Shown here: positions 1-11,226 of the stretch, in pieces
How the letters are laid out: each line of letters starts with the position of its first letter
Position numbering within the stretch: position 1 is the stretch's first letter
DNA from: Silene conica
Taxonomy: Eukaryota > Streptophyta > Magnoliopsida > Caryophyllales > Caryophyllaceae
Direction of reading: 5' to 3'
DNA: 64,000 nucleotides
NCBI GenBank assembly: GCA_029255685.2
Contig: CM055315.2
Span: 48,031,705 to 48,095,704, forward strand
The notes under the pieces: generated by a model
The model's database searches: none
Seen by the model: the letters and a program-made list of their open reading frames with translations, nothing else
What the model was told of the DNA's origin: nothing
Program-made: the position numbers and the translations under genes

Positions 1-2647
1 TATCCATGCCATCAAGCCGATATACAGATGGTAATACATCTCAATAGTTTGCTTCTCTCCCTTTTATTATCATCTACCTTGTTGCCAATGCCGCTTGCAA
101 CTTGCTACCTAGCATGCATAAAGCATTGCAATACATACATTGACATATAGGAATTGGAAAGGGTGATTGTTCAATAGCAAGAAGTACTCTCTTCTAGAGA
201 TTTTTTTAGTACTTGGTGAAATGCCTCTTTTATAACATGTCTTACTGAACTGTGTGTGCCAGCTTTTGAATGTGTAATTGAATGGATCGATGGCCTTGGG
301 ATTTTATTCTGTCTAGTTTACTATAGTTGTTGTTACAACAATGGTTTCTTGTAGGTGCTGCCGGGCATGAGTATCACACCATTGAATAATGTTCTTTCAC
401 AAGACATGAATCCTAATAAAAAGCATGATGTGAGTTGTCTTTCTACCTCTTGTTCGCTAATCCTTGTATATGTTAGCATTACTAAAATGTAATAGATTTT
501 TTAGATAAGCATTGCCTGCTTCAAATATTCCAGTTAAAATTTGAGCCAAATATATATTTCCTTGGTTTGTTGGAGCTTTGCTGTTGCATTATGTTCTTGT
601 GATGAAAGAAGTTTATATATAAAAATGTTGGGTTTCGTTTCCAGTGACTGTGAATTTTTCCTGAAGTTACACAATCAGTGATCTATTTGAAGAGAAATGT
701 GATTTTATCGCTGTCGGATGTGATTTCCCATGTCAACTTCTTTTGTGGTTCCCCAATATGAACTGATTTGTAGTAGTTTCAGATTATAAAAAAAATATGA
801 AAGGAATTGTTGTATGATGTTATGCTCGTAGCCTCGACAATATATGTTACCTATCCATATCATGTTTAGAAAACTGTTTTGAAGATTTCAGTTATAGAGT
901 ACTGAAAAATGGATGCTTAAGTCCCTTTATTATTATTGGTACTGTAAGCAATGTTCTTTATGCAGCAGTCCCGTCAGATTTCTTCTCCTTTTTTTTTGCC
1001 CTTTTTTCATTTATGGAACCAATCTTTTAACACAAGATGATTCCGCTTATATCTAATACCCTTACTATGTGATAGACGAAGGAGCTATTGACAAATTGGG
1101 ATAATGTTGCTATGTTGATAGGCTTCTTGTTCGTTTGGATATACCTATTCTTTGACCTAGCTGCACCCTATTCACTCTCTGTTTGGATCAATGATGTAGT
1201 GGTAGACTGGTAGGCTACTGTTGGCAACTAGACCCGTCAAATGGGTCGGGCGATATGGGTCATACTGAATAAGGGTTGGGTTATATTGGTTACAAGTGGA
1301 TCATGGTTAAAATACGGGTAAAAAAAAGTTGATGATCCTGTTATTTTTCATTTTCAAAAGTTCAAAACAAATATTTTTAGAAAACTAAATTATATTTAAT
1401 ATTCACTTTCATTACTTACCATCATAATAATAATAATACTTTTATTTTATTATTAAATGATATAAAAGTTATATCAAATCTTTGTTTTCATCATGTTAGT
1501 AATTCAAAGACTAAAACTAATACTTGTTTAATCATGTTTGAAATTATAATACATTTAATCAAACTTAAATTCAACCCATCGGGTTAGATTTTTACCCTAA
1601 AATAATGGGTTATTTTGGGTCCGGGTCGGTCGCATCACGGGTCAAGATTTACGAGTCTTGACCCTGTAAAAACGGGTTGGATTGGGCCGTATTTACGGGT
1701 TGGGTCAAACTTTGACTGGTACCGTGAGTAATGTGCTTTATGTAGTAGACTGAGTTCATTGCTGTTTCTTTTTTTTGCTGTTATTTTCATTTATAAAATC
1801 AATCGCTCAACGCAAGGTAATGTCGTTTACTGTGATCCTCCCCTTTGTGAGAAATGAAGGAGCCATTGGAACAATGTTGTTGTATTGATAAGCTCCTTAT
1901 TTGTTTGAATTTGTCTGTTCTTATCACTTTGGTCCCTTTTACCTATTTGTAGGGGTAGACTGGTAGCCGTGTAGGCCATTGTTGGCGACGCTTCTAAAAT
2001 TCCGTTTAATTGGAAGAGAGCACTTTGTAGAACTTTTTGTTTTCTTCTTTGACCACAAATTTAAGTCAAGCTACTGAACATAAGGTGCATGTACAAATTG
2101 AGATACTTTCTTCATTGGATAGCTGTACTTCGAGACATGTAGCAGCCCATACAGTGGTAGATGTTGGTGCTGGTCAGGTAAGCGTATATGTTTGTTTTTC
2201 CCTTGATTGAGGCGTATTGTCTTCTAGCTAACTATCTACTGTACAGGGCTACCTTATTCAAGTGCTTGCATTCCAGTACCAGCTACCTGTTGTTGCCATT
2301 GATGCTTCTTCTCATCACGGGGAAGTTACAAATATACGTACAGAGAGAATCAAGAAGCATTACATGGCTAAACTACGCAAATATGGGTATGAGAAAATGC
2401 TCTAATTACATCAAAATTTGAAACTGTTTGACTTTTATATTAGTCTCATTTTTTGAGAATGAAGCTGCTGTTTTGTCTTCTAGTTAACTAATGCATTATT
2501 ATCCTGCACTAGATTAGGAAAGGAACTCCTGAACATGCCTAAGATAATTACAAGTCAAATATTATCCTCCAGTATGCTGAGAGAGCTTAGCAACTACTGT
2601 TGCCAACATAATGAGTTTGATGCTAAATATCCTAACAGAAAATGTTT
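1..2647 (+). pseudogene. METTL25-like methyltransferase gene, N-terminal/central part only
   Basis: Five GT-AG-bounded exons join in one frame: 1-30 (enters from the left edge), 355-429, 2085-2177, 2247-2386 and 2513 to about 2647. The third and fourth encode VVDVGAGQ, then GYL and VVAIDASSHHGEVT, the SAM-binding motif I of the METTL25/RRNAD1-type methyltransferase family; IERIKKHY-like text (ERIKKHY) follows. The intron phases agree, including codon GG|A split across the fourth intron. The fifth exon (LLNMPKIITSQIL, then LRELSNYCCQ) runs directly into LTR sequence at about 2648, before the family's later methyltransferase motifs. No continuation is visible to the right of the repeat nest. 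I infer a host gene cut by the insertion, or an already decaying copy. The family assignment is from memory of plant homologues; the activity of this copy is doubtful. Confidence 0.72.
937..1989. repeat. Diverged direct duplication with a GGGTC-rich insert, inside an intron
   Basis: Within the long intron 430-2084, the stretch 937-1228 is echoed at 1717-1989. Shared landmarks in order are TGGTAC-GT-AG-AATG, TTTATG-AG-AG, CATTTAT, AAGGAGC-ATTG, and GGTAGACTGGTAG near the end. The two copies have clear substitutions and small indels, so the duplication is old. Between them, 1229-1716 is rich in GGGTC and GGGTTGGGTC words, like the hAT-type repeat farther right, but I found no matching inverted ends, so its class is open. 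The rest of the intron shows nothing recognisable. Confidence 0.6.
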
Positions 2648-3038
2648 TCACATAAATACTAATCTTCATGTAAGCATTTTCTAGTGTAAGAAAAATTAAA
2701 AAAACCTCTTAAATATTATATAGATAATATTTTTCTAATATACTAATAATAGTATTAGTACACGGTTTTTTTTAAGAAACCTATTTCCGTCTCCTAGCTC
2801 GGGGTCGGTTTTTTGGTTCGTTTAAGGGTAGGTCTTGGTGTTTACATAAAGGAAGCAAGCTTACTTGGTTGCTCCTTGGAGGATCGTCCTAGCACCCTTT
2901 TGGACCGATTGTAAGGCTCTTTTCGTTATTATTCCGCATTTACCTTTGCATGCATAAGATCTATATATTAATATGAGATTAATAAGTAAATTATTAGTAA
3001 GACTAATTTATTAGGTGAACTAGTATGACTATCGTTTT
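2648..3038 (+). repeat. Partial 5' LTR of the outer element
   Basis: This stretch is nearly identical to 36829-37209, from TCACATAAATACTAATC to GACTATCGTTTT. It abuts the cut exon of the METTL25-like gene on its left, marking the left border of the first nest. Confidence 0.75.
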
Positions 3039-4511
3039 GATGGATGGCTAAGGTAGCATCCAAGATTGAAGACATGAAGAGCATGGCTCTAATTTTTCGT
3101 TTTGATGTCTTCTTTCATTTTGCATTTTAATTCAAGAACTTTGTATTTCTTGTATGACAAGAATCTTGTTGAAACAATGGTTGTAATATTGGTGACTTGG
3201 TTTTCAACCCAAGTCATCCTTTTGTTCTTAATCAAATATGTTGGTTTTTTAAAATGCTTTTATGTGATACATAACATGAGTTAATACGATTTTCATGAAT
3301 CGTAATAAGGTACCTTGAATGAATCACCGTACAATAGACATGATAAGATCATTATAAAAGTAGCACGACTTACTTAAAACGAGAATTACACCCCGTGAAA
3401 TACTTCAAATTCAAACATAAGAACTTTAGTTCATTATAAGATTTTCACCTTAAATGAATGAGAGTACTAATGTCTCACTACTCACATAATTCTTTATCAA
3501 ATACTTTGTTGACGGGCGAAAATGCTATCCTAATTAAATAACGGTTATTTTAAAGAATAGAGTGGGAGAAATTCTACGCCCGCAAACCAATGAGATAAAC
3601 ATAGGATCTTAAAGAAGAGTCCTATAAGGAGTCCTTAAGAAGAACTCTAAGAGATTGGATAGAAGAAACTACGAGAGGACACAGAAGAAACTACGCGAGG
3701 ACACAAAAGGAAATGTTTCTTATGTCATTAGTTCCTAGAGAGGACAAAGGGAACCGCGTTTCCATGATGTTAATGTTTCTGTTTTATATAGATAATAGAG
3801 GAGAAATCATCTCCCGTTCTCGTGATAATAGAAGTTCTTTCCTTGGGAAGGAAAATGAAAAATGAAATGTTCATAACGAGTTGAGAAGATGTTTGAAGTA
3901 AATAAAAATGAAATGTTCATTATGAGTTGAGAAGATGTTTGAAGAAGTTACCAAAACACTATGAAGATAGTGGGAGTTATTAAACTATTAGATAGTGATA
4001 CGAAATTAAGTGGGAGAAAAGTTATTAAGGAATTTGAACCTACCATTGAGAGAGAATGGTGATTCTTTAAAAGGTAAAGAATATAAGGTTTCAGTTCCAG
4101 ATAATTGAATGTCAAGAATATCATAGCATGATTGGCAATCATAAGTGAGTTTATTATATGATAATGAAACGTCACCGATTAGTTTACGAGGTTTGGATAT
4201 GAATCCAAGATATGAAAATGTTAATTCATATAACCTTGATTAAAATGCCAAAAGTTGAAACAAAACCTTATTTCGATATAAATTTTCTCAAGGAGAAATA
4301 GTGGATCGAATCTAGGTTAACTACAATATGAATTCTAGTACAATCTGACAAGGCTCGTAAGAACGACATGTCACAAGATTTAAGAAAATAGTGGGAGCTT
4401 CCTTAAGGTAAGGAGACTCGAGTCGAGTATAAGGACTTGAAATGTACTTGAATAAGATCATATTATACGAGATAATATGAGTCAAAAGGAAACCAGAATT
4501 TGTAGGTTAAA
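3039..4511 (+). mobile_element. Interior of the outer LTR element, left part
   Basis: No gene is recognised. Segments such as AACAATGGTTGTAAT and GTGACTTGGTTTTCAACCC near 3170-3215 are matched in reverse complement around 21680-21740, inside the related minus-strand element. Stretches at 3600-3850, with GAGGACA and ACTACG repeats, pair in the same way with the region near 21000-21350. This shared homology shows that this is retroelement interior rather than unique DNA. Confidence 0.65.
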
Positions 4512-4529
4512 CACTACTACAAAATACAG

Positions 4530-5000
4530 ATACGAAGACGGTTAAAAACCGTTCTCCTATGAGTGGCGGAACCGTGCTCCCCCTGGCCGTGCTCTTTACC
4601 TAAGAGAACGGTTCAACCGTGCTCTTAGTTGTGCACTTACCAGAACGGTTCTGACATGAACCGTTCTCTTATGTCATGCTCAACCGTTCTCTTTGCCCTG
4701 TTTAACCGTTCTCTTTACCCTTTTTAACCGTTCTCTTAGGTCACTTACCAGAACGGTTCTATTGTGAACCGTTCTCTTTTGTCCTGCCCAACTGTTCTCT
4801 TTCCCCTTTTAAACCGTTCTCTTAGGTCACTTACCAGAACGGTTCTATTTTGAACCGTTCTCTTTGCACCTGTTCAACATTCTCTTTGACCACACTTTCC
4901 AGCACGGTTGCCTGATGAACCGTTCTCTTTTGTTCAAACTTCGCGCCATATTTTTGAATTAATAGAGCACGCTTGAGACCATAACCGTTCTCTTTGCACC
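4530..5000. repeat. CACTA subterminal repeats, left end
   Basis: About a dozen copies of AACCGTTCTCTT and close variants occur here, some as inverted pairs (AGAACGGTTCT followed by GAACCGTTCTCT). In CACTA elements such arrays bind the regulatory/transposase protein and are required in cis. Confidence 0.85.
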
Positions 5001-5067
5001 TGCTATTTTTTTTTTTAATAATTTAATTTATAATTCATCCGGCCTATAATTTTTCCTGCAAATAAAC

Positions 5068-5178
5068 GTACAATAACATTGCTCCAACAACTACATCATT
5101 CATATAACATTGCTCCAACAACTAAGCTACATCATTCATATAACATTGCTCCAACAACTAAGCTACATCATTCATATA
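5068..5178. repeat. Short tandem repeat in the CACTA 3' flank
   Basis: Three near-identical units of about 36 bp contain ATAACATTGCTCCAACAACT and CTACATCATTCAT. They lie just beyond the stop codon of the Ulp1-domain gene, between coding sequence and subterminal repeats. Confidence 0.75.
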
Positions 5179-5255
5179 TACAACATACTTTCCGATCCAC
5201 AAATTCTAGATACAATACGTATGTACTTAAGCTAAACTTCTAGCTACGACTTAAG

Positions 5256-8200
5256 CTAAACTTCATCATCGTTCATGGGTGACTTAAACTGGAGCGCAAA
5301 GTTAGCCCATATATCCCTCACCTCGTCAATCAGCTCAAGCGGATATGTCAATGGGGCTCTAAGCATGAACTACAAACAAATTTTCAAAAATTGGTTAGAA
5401 AAATTTTATCCAAGACTCGCTCCTATATATATAAGTAAAATGAACTAAAAAACCAAAAACATACGTACATTTGGAGTAATAGTAACATATCTTCCTTTGA
5501 TGACGTCCAACATGTATCGACAAATATAATATCCACATAAAACGGAACCACAAGGCTGCAAAGGGGCCTGAAAGGGTAGCTCATATTATAAATAAATACT
5601 TCACGCACATGTACTATACTTAATAAGAGAAACAATATGTTAATATATATATATATAGAGATATATACTATATATACAAGAAGTACCTTAATCTTTTTCC
5701 AAACAACGCCATTGGCCTCATATTTTGCAAGTGGATCGATAGAGTTCCTTTTCTCAAAGGCCCTGTATATATAGATAGCCAGGTTTATATATTTATTCAG
5801 TTTTAGTTGATAATGAAGCGTTAATTTAAAGTATAATAGAAAAACAAGCTAAGGTCTATGATTGATGGCTTTTGGGTGGCTTAACTTTTGTTCCTAGCCT
5901 ACAGAAACATTTTAAGGCAAATGCAGGGGAGTAACGGGAGGTATAATATATGAAGGCAAAATAAAAAAGATCAGAAATAAGTTAGACATACTTGGTAATT
6001 GTATCCATGAAAAATTGACGAGGCTCTGTATGTCCGGCAGGATCACACCAATACACTGTACTTTGAGCCGGATTGATCACGCCCAACATCCAATGCTTAC
6101 TACAAGTTATAGAAAAATACAACGAAGATATCAACTTAAATATTGACAAAAAATAATAAAATAATTAATCAAGTCATCAATAATAATACTATGAAAAGAA
6201 ATTTATAATTACGTACCCCTGGGCATATGGAGCAAATATAAGTTTCCGACCTTTTCCACAATCGGTACATGTCATTGCCCTAGCAATATAATCGGATCGA
6301 TAATTTTCATCCGGAGCAACGGATTCTGAGGACAATGTCTCTGGGCACAAGAATCCATAGTGACTACTAATTTGCATGGTATCGGCAAGATCACTCAAAT
6401 ACCTACAACAATAAGAATCCATAGTAACTATCTAGTACTAGTTTGCATATTATCAGATATATACTAATGGGATTGCAAAGGGGAAGCTTAAACAAAGAGA
6501 CCGAACCTCATAAAGAGTGTGATGTGAGAGGCACCAATCATTTGTTCATCTAACAAATGAACAACCTCCTCATAACTAAGGTAGCAAGTTTGTTCATTGT
6601 GTAACACATGTTCGTCAATGGGAACACTGATCATTGTCCCACTTGCCTTTAAAACCCGAGCCTCAGTTGCTAATAACTTCAAATCCATGGTCCTCTGCTT
6701 TTGCTTAAAATTGGGACTAACTTCAATTCCAAGGAAAGATGGCGAAATCGAGGGCGAACACTTCTGAGGCTTGGACTTCTTTGCTGCTGCTGCTTTATTT
6801 TTTCCTTGATCATTCTTTTTCATGGTTATCTAAAAGTTGGCATAAATAAGTTGATAAATGGTATAACTCTCAGTGTATCTTATATCATTATATATACTAG
6901 CTAGAAATCTTAGTTACCTTCTCAACAGGACTATGTATATGACTTTGCGGCCACTGAATAAATGAACCCTTAGCATGAGTCAATGTTATCATATCACCAA
7001 CAGACATTGGTAAATCAACATTTTCCGACCCAGAATAGATTTCCTTGATTGACACTTTGCTAAAACCATCACGAAGGGCACTGCCATGAATGGAAACAAA
7101 TTCGTCCTTACTTGATAGGTATACCATTCCTGAAGCCACTATCTTCGATGATTTGTTTGGCAGTGATAGCTCACAATCTTTCCAAGCCTGAAAATTTAAG
7201 TTATAGTAGAATTTCAAACTTTTTTCATTTACTATAAAGTAGCGTCTTTAATGAAAAGCTTACATATATACCTGTTGTGTTACTGGGCCAGGAGTCTTCA
7301 AAACATTGGTCACGGGTGGATCCTCAGTCACTTGTAGTGATTGCACTCCTTTTAGTGAGAGTGATTGCATGTGAGACCCCTGCATAGATAGATTAGTGTT
7401 TTAAAACTTTTTTCATCGACTTTGAACTAGATAGTGTTTTAAATGCAAAGCTTACAGATCCTTCTTAATGAAAACCTTTTACAACCTGCCGTGGTGATAT
7501 GGTAGGAATCTTCAGAACATTGGTCTTGGGTGTTTGATAATCCTCCTCTCGGGGTGTCTCCTCTCGGGGTGTCTCCTCTGGGCGTGGCTCTTCACTCACG
7601 TGTAGTGATGCAGAATTTGTCGATCCCTCGGTACTCATAGATGCTCCTCCGTGCATTAAATCGTCTAATACTTTAGTACTTGGCTTCTCACCAGTTAGCC
7701 AAAACTGCATCATCACTGATTTCAGCTTTTCCAAGTCATCAATTTGGTGTTGCATGTAATTGATCTTCTCGCACAACTCTTCTCTTGTCGGTTTTTTTGG
7801 TCCCTTCCCAAAATACTCTGTTATGGAAATACCGTTAGGAATTCCTCGCACACGGCCCGGATGCTCAGGCTTGCCTATCGCCTTAGCGAGTATGTCTTCC
7901 CGTCCTTCGGGCACAAATAATCCAGCCTCAACATCCTTTTCAAGGGATTCCTGCAAATCACCAATATTAATTAAGTTTTTAGCAGCCAAAAAAAATGAAT
8001 AAATAGCACTAATAAATTAAACAACTGAACTAAACCGAGTTAAATTACAAAAATGTTCAACTTACAATTTTCAAAGCAACTTCCTTATCATAATCAGTCA
8101 TGTCCCCTTTCGCTGACTTGTGAGCCCTTAGCCAAGTTAAATATCGATCAACTTTTTCCACTTGTTTTCCCTTGGCAGCTAAATCTTCTTTCTATCAAAA

Positions 8201-10758
8201 AAGAAGAGAGTTCATGAAAATTCATGCCAACTTTTGACCTGGAAGTTAGCTAAAAAATGAAACCAATACATAGAACTTACGACTTTTACTTGAATCCCTC
8301 GATATCCTGCTCGTGAGCCAAAGTATTTCCCCTTTTTTTTAGAGGCATTCTCCTTGTTCTTATCACTGATCGCCTAATAACATAAATCATATAGAGTGAA
8401 AAATAGTACGAGATACTATATACATATATATATTATCATGAAATAATTTGCGTGTCTACAAAAATAGAAATATTACCTTGAATTTTTCACTAGTGTGAGA
8501 TGCCAGAAACTTGTTCCAATCATCTTGTGTAATCTGCTTATACAAGGGTGGTGGTGTCTTCTGGATAGCTCCCGTCTCATCATACATCCACTCACGAACC
8601 AAAGTGCATTTCCATTTTCTCCATAATTCAGCCATCTTTTGGAGACACCAATCGTGACGCTCTTCAATGACATGGAAAGCACCCTGAATTGCCATAAAAA
8701 AGAATGATGTTATAATATTAGTTTCGTTAGTTCTAATAAGAGATTAGAACTTATTTAAGGATGTTATAATATTAGTTTCATTAGTTCTAGTAAAAAAAAT
8801 TCTTCAAAACCTCTAAAATTATTATAAGATAATAATTCTAATACTATAATAGTTATAATATTAGTTTCATTAGTTCTAATAAGAGATTAGAACTTATTTA
8901 AGGAAAACCGATTCTTACCCTAGCTAGCTACCACAAGTTTTGGTTCTTAAGGCATTCTATGATGATCATTACTAAGCATTCTATGATGATCATAACTAAG
9001 TTTCTGAACTAAACATAGAATGGCAGTGGGGCAGTCTGCTGATGTAACAACAGGCTTTGAGAAAAATCAAAGAAAAATGAGACTTGCAACGTATCGAGAA
9101 TACTTCCAACTCGAAATTCATTTTCTCAATGGAACAACAGGCTTTGAGACAATCTTAAAAACTAATGGATATGCCCCCACAGACCGTTCATTTTCTAAGG
9201 ATATGTACTTGGAACAATACCAGCGACAACATCTAACTTGCACCTTGCACTGTCCCTTCAATATATTCTATTTCTCTTGATCATTCATTCACAAATAAAG
9301 TCTCCAGATTAGCTCAATTTCTATTTCAAGAAGCATATATCTCCAGTCACAATCATTAATACCTATGAAGAAACACTAAGATCCACTAATGTTAAAAGCT
9401 CCCTTTCTCTGCTACTATCTGCTGCTATACTGCAGCTCCCCTTGTACCACGCCACTGCTACCATGCTTACCCCAGACCCCACCGTGCATACTACAAACAA
9501 ATGTTGCTGCCCCCACTATACCTGTTGCTGCACATGGCTAACAGTGCATTTCCCTACTCTCTGGTGCAGTCACTGGGTTTCCTTGCACTACCCTACCGAC
9601 TGCTTACTGCTACTGCCTTCTGCTACTATTCTTCGTACCACAGTCCATCTAGTAATCAATTGTTCATCTATTAATCAATTGTTCTACTGCGTGTTGCTGC
9701 CCCTCACTGTATTCGCTACTATCTGTTTCGTGCTTGCTGTTTCGTGATTTTGGTTCTGTTTCGTGATGAATGCAGTGCAGTAGCAGCTAGGGGCAGCAAC
9801 AGCCAGCTGCAGACGCAGCCAGGGACAGACGCGCAAACTGAGTATAGGTACAGGAAGTATATGTAGGAAGTAGTGCAGAAAAGACGCGGGGCTGGGGTCT
9901 GTTCAGAACGGAATTAACGGGGCTGGGGTGTTGCAGAAATAGAAATGCACAGCAGGAATGTAAGAACAGCAATGCGGACAGACGCGCAGGGGCAGGAACA
10001 CTAGCAGAAACAGTAGCGAAATAGAACGCAGAAATGGGGAGGGGCTGTTGTAGTGACAGAATCATAGTAGAGCAGTACGTGTGACATAGAAGTTCCCGAA
10101 ATTGTTAACACCCAAAACCCAAATCCAACAAAGCCCTTCATCAATTACATTAACCCATAAGTTAAACATATTATACTCACCATCCAACCACATAATCATT
10201 CACAATGAAATTCCCAAAATTCAACCGGTCTTAACATGTATACTCCTAAATTTACTTTCTCATCCAATTCCTCTTTAAATCTTCACCAAAATCAGTTTAT
10301 ATATCAATATAAGAACATTAAAAACTCAAAGGCTAAACTAACATTCATCAAACACAACCAAAATCACATAATGTTAGTTTATATATCTGTACAACCCACA
10401 TTCATAAAACTTAGAACATGAATCAAAAAAAACTTAGAACATGGTTAAAATAACATACCGTCAATTCACTCAGCATAAGGTTCAACGTCGGTTGATCCAC
10501 ATCCTCCCAACTCTCCAGTGCGGGACTAACATTCCCCCGAACAGTCACGCCTATCCATGAACTAAACTTAGATGCATATTTTCCTGTCGGCAATTTATCT
10601 TCTTCGTCCCACTCAAGTTGTATGGGTTGTTTCTCTTTAATAGCTCTTGCAGCCATATCTAAAACAGTTCGGCCCCTGTGAGAAGATATCCCCTTCTTTC
10701 CGCTTGCGTCCTCAACAGAGTTGTTCTTTCGACTTCTTTTACGTTTTTGCGGGCCCAT
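5256..10758 (-). CDS. CACTA second protein: Transposase_24-like, DUF8039-like and Ulp1-like C48 protease domains
   Basis: I read 13 exons: 10758-10459, 8683-8477, 8373-8281, 8191-8066, 7950-7486, 7379-7272, 7187-6918, 6829-6507, 6402-6217, 6099-5992, 5762-5687, 5567-5469, 5369-5256. All junctions are GT-AG and the frame holds throughout, giving about 824 aa from MGPQKRKRS to MNDDEV-stop. The N-terminal part (KYASKFSSWIGVTVRGNV, residues 60-85; RHDWCLQKMAELWRKWK after residue 100) resembles plant En/Spm 'Transposase_24' proteins. Residues near 440-515 (SSKIVASGMVYL to ITLTHAKGSFIQWP) resemble DUF8039. The C-terminal end has a Ulp1-type site: H695 in GKHWML, D712 in WCDP, Q758 and C765 in QPCGSVLCGYY. 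In such elements this gene accompanies TNP2; a role as DNA-binding partner or SUMO-type protease is inferred. Exact splice sites are predictions. Confidence 0.85.
8684..10458 (-). other. Large first intron of the Ulp1-domain gene
   Basis: No exon is recognised in this 1.8-kb stretch. At 8705-8975 is a short relic resembling the LTR family of the surrounding retroelements: AAAACCTCTAAA-ATT-ATA-AGATAAT, then AGAGATTAGAA and AAGG-AAACCG. The block GTTATAATATTAGTTTC to GAACTTATTTAAGG occurs twice (about 8707-8761 and 8847-8902). From 9410 to 10070 the sequence is low-complexity and rich in CTGCTG/GCAGCA words. Small open frames here look accidental. Confidence 0.55.
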
Positions 10759-11013
10759 TGTTCAACTGTACAAAAAAAAAAAACAGGGATAGCAAGTCAG
10801 AACAGGGAAAGCAAGTCACAACAGGGAAAGCAAGTCACTGGAACATGAAAGATAGGAAAGCATATAAGAAATGTAGATGAGGAATGCTTCTGATGAAAAG
10901 CGGTAAAATGTGAGAAATTATATTAAAACATCAATAATGGAGCAAATTACAAGAAGTTTCATACTGCCACTAAGCAAAAATAAACAACCAAGAAAACTAA
11001 ATGATTCTATATG

Positions 11014-11046
<33 letters not shown>

Positions 11047-11226
11047 GGACTGGAGCGTTGCTTGGACTGAAGCGTTGCTTGGACTGAAGCGTTGCTTGGA
11101 CTGAAGTCAGGTCGTTGCTGCCCATAGTAAAAAAAAGGAAAAGCATTTAATAATAATAATAATAATTTAATAATAATAATATTAATAATAATAATAATAA
11201 TAATAAAAATAATAAATCGTACCTAA
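10759..11226 (-). other. Spacer between the two CACTA genes, with microsatellites
   Basis: This spacer would hold the 3' end of the transposase gene and the promoter of the Ulp1-domain gene. It contains an (ATA)n run near 11007-11045, a tandem GCGTTGCTTGGACTGAA repeat of about 17 bp at 11051-11105, and (AAT)n runs at 11147-11215. A GGGAAAGCAAGTCA repeat lies near 10805-10835. I could not assign a promoter element. Confidence 0.6.

Noticed and set aside
1229-1716. Possible hAT MITE like the one at 38459-39165, because of GGGTC-rich sequence
   Set aside because: No matching terminal inverted repeats or 8-bp target duplication could be found, so only a repeat of unknown class is noted.
9442-10065. 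Open frames of about 100 codons on both strands
   Set aside because: Low-complexity CTG/GCA-rich sequence inside a predicted intron, with no family match.
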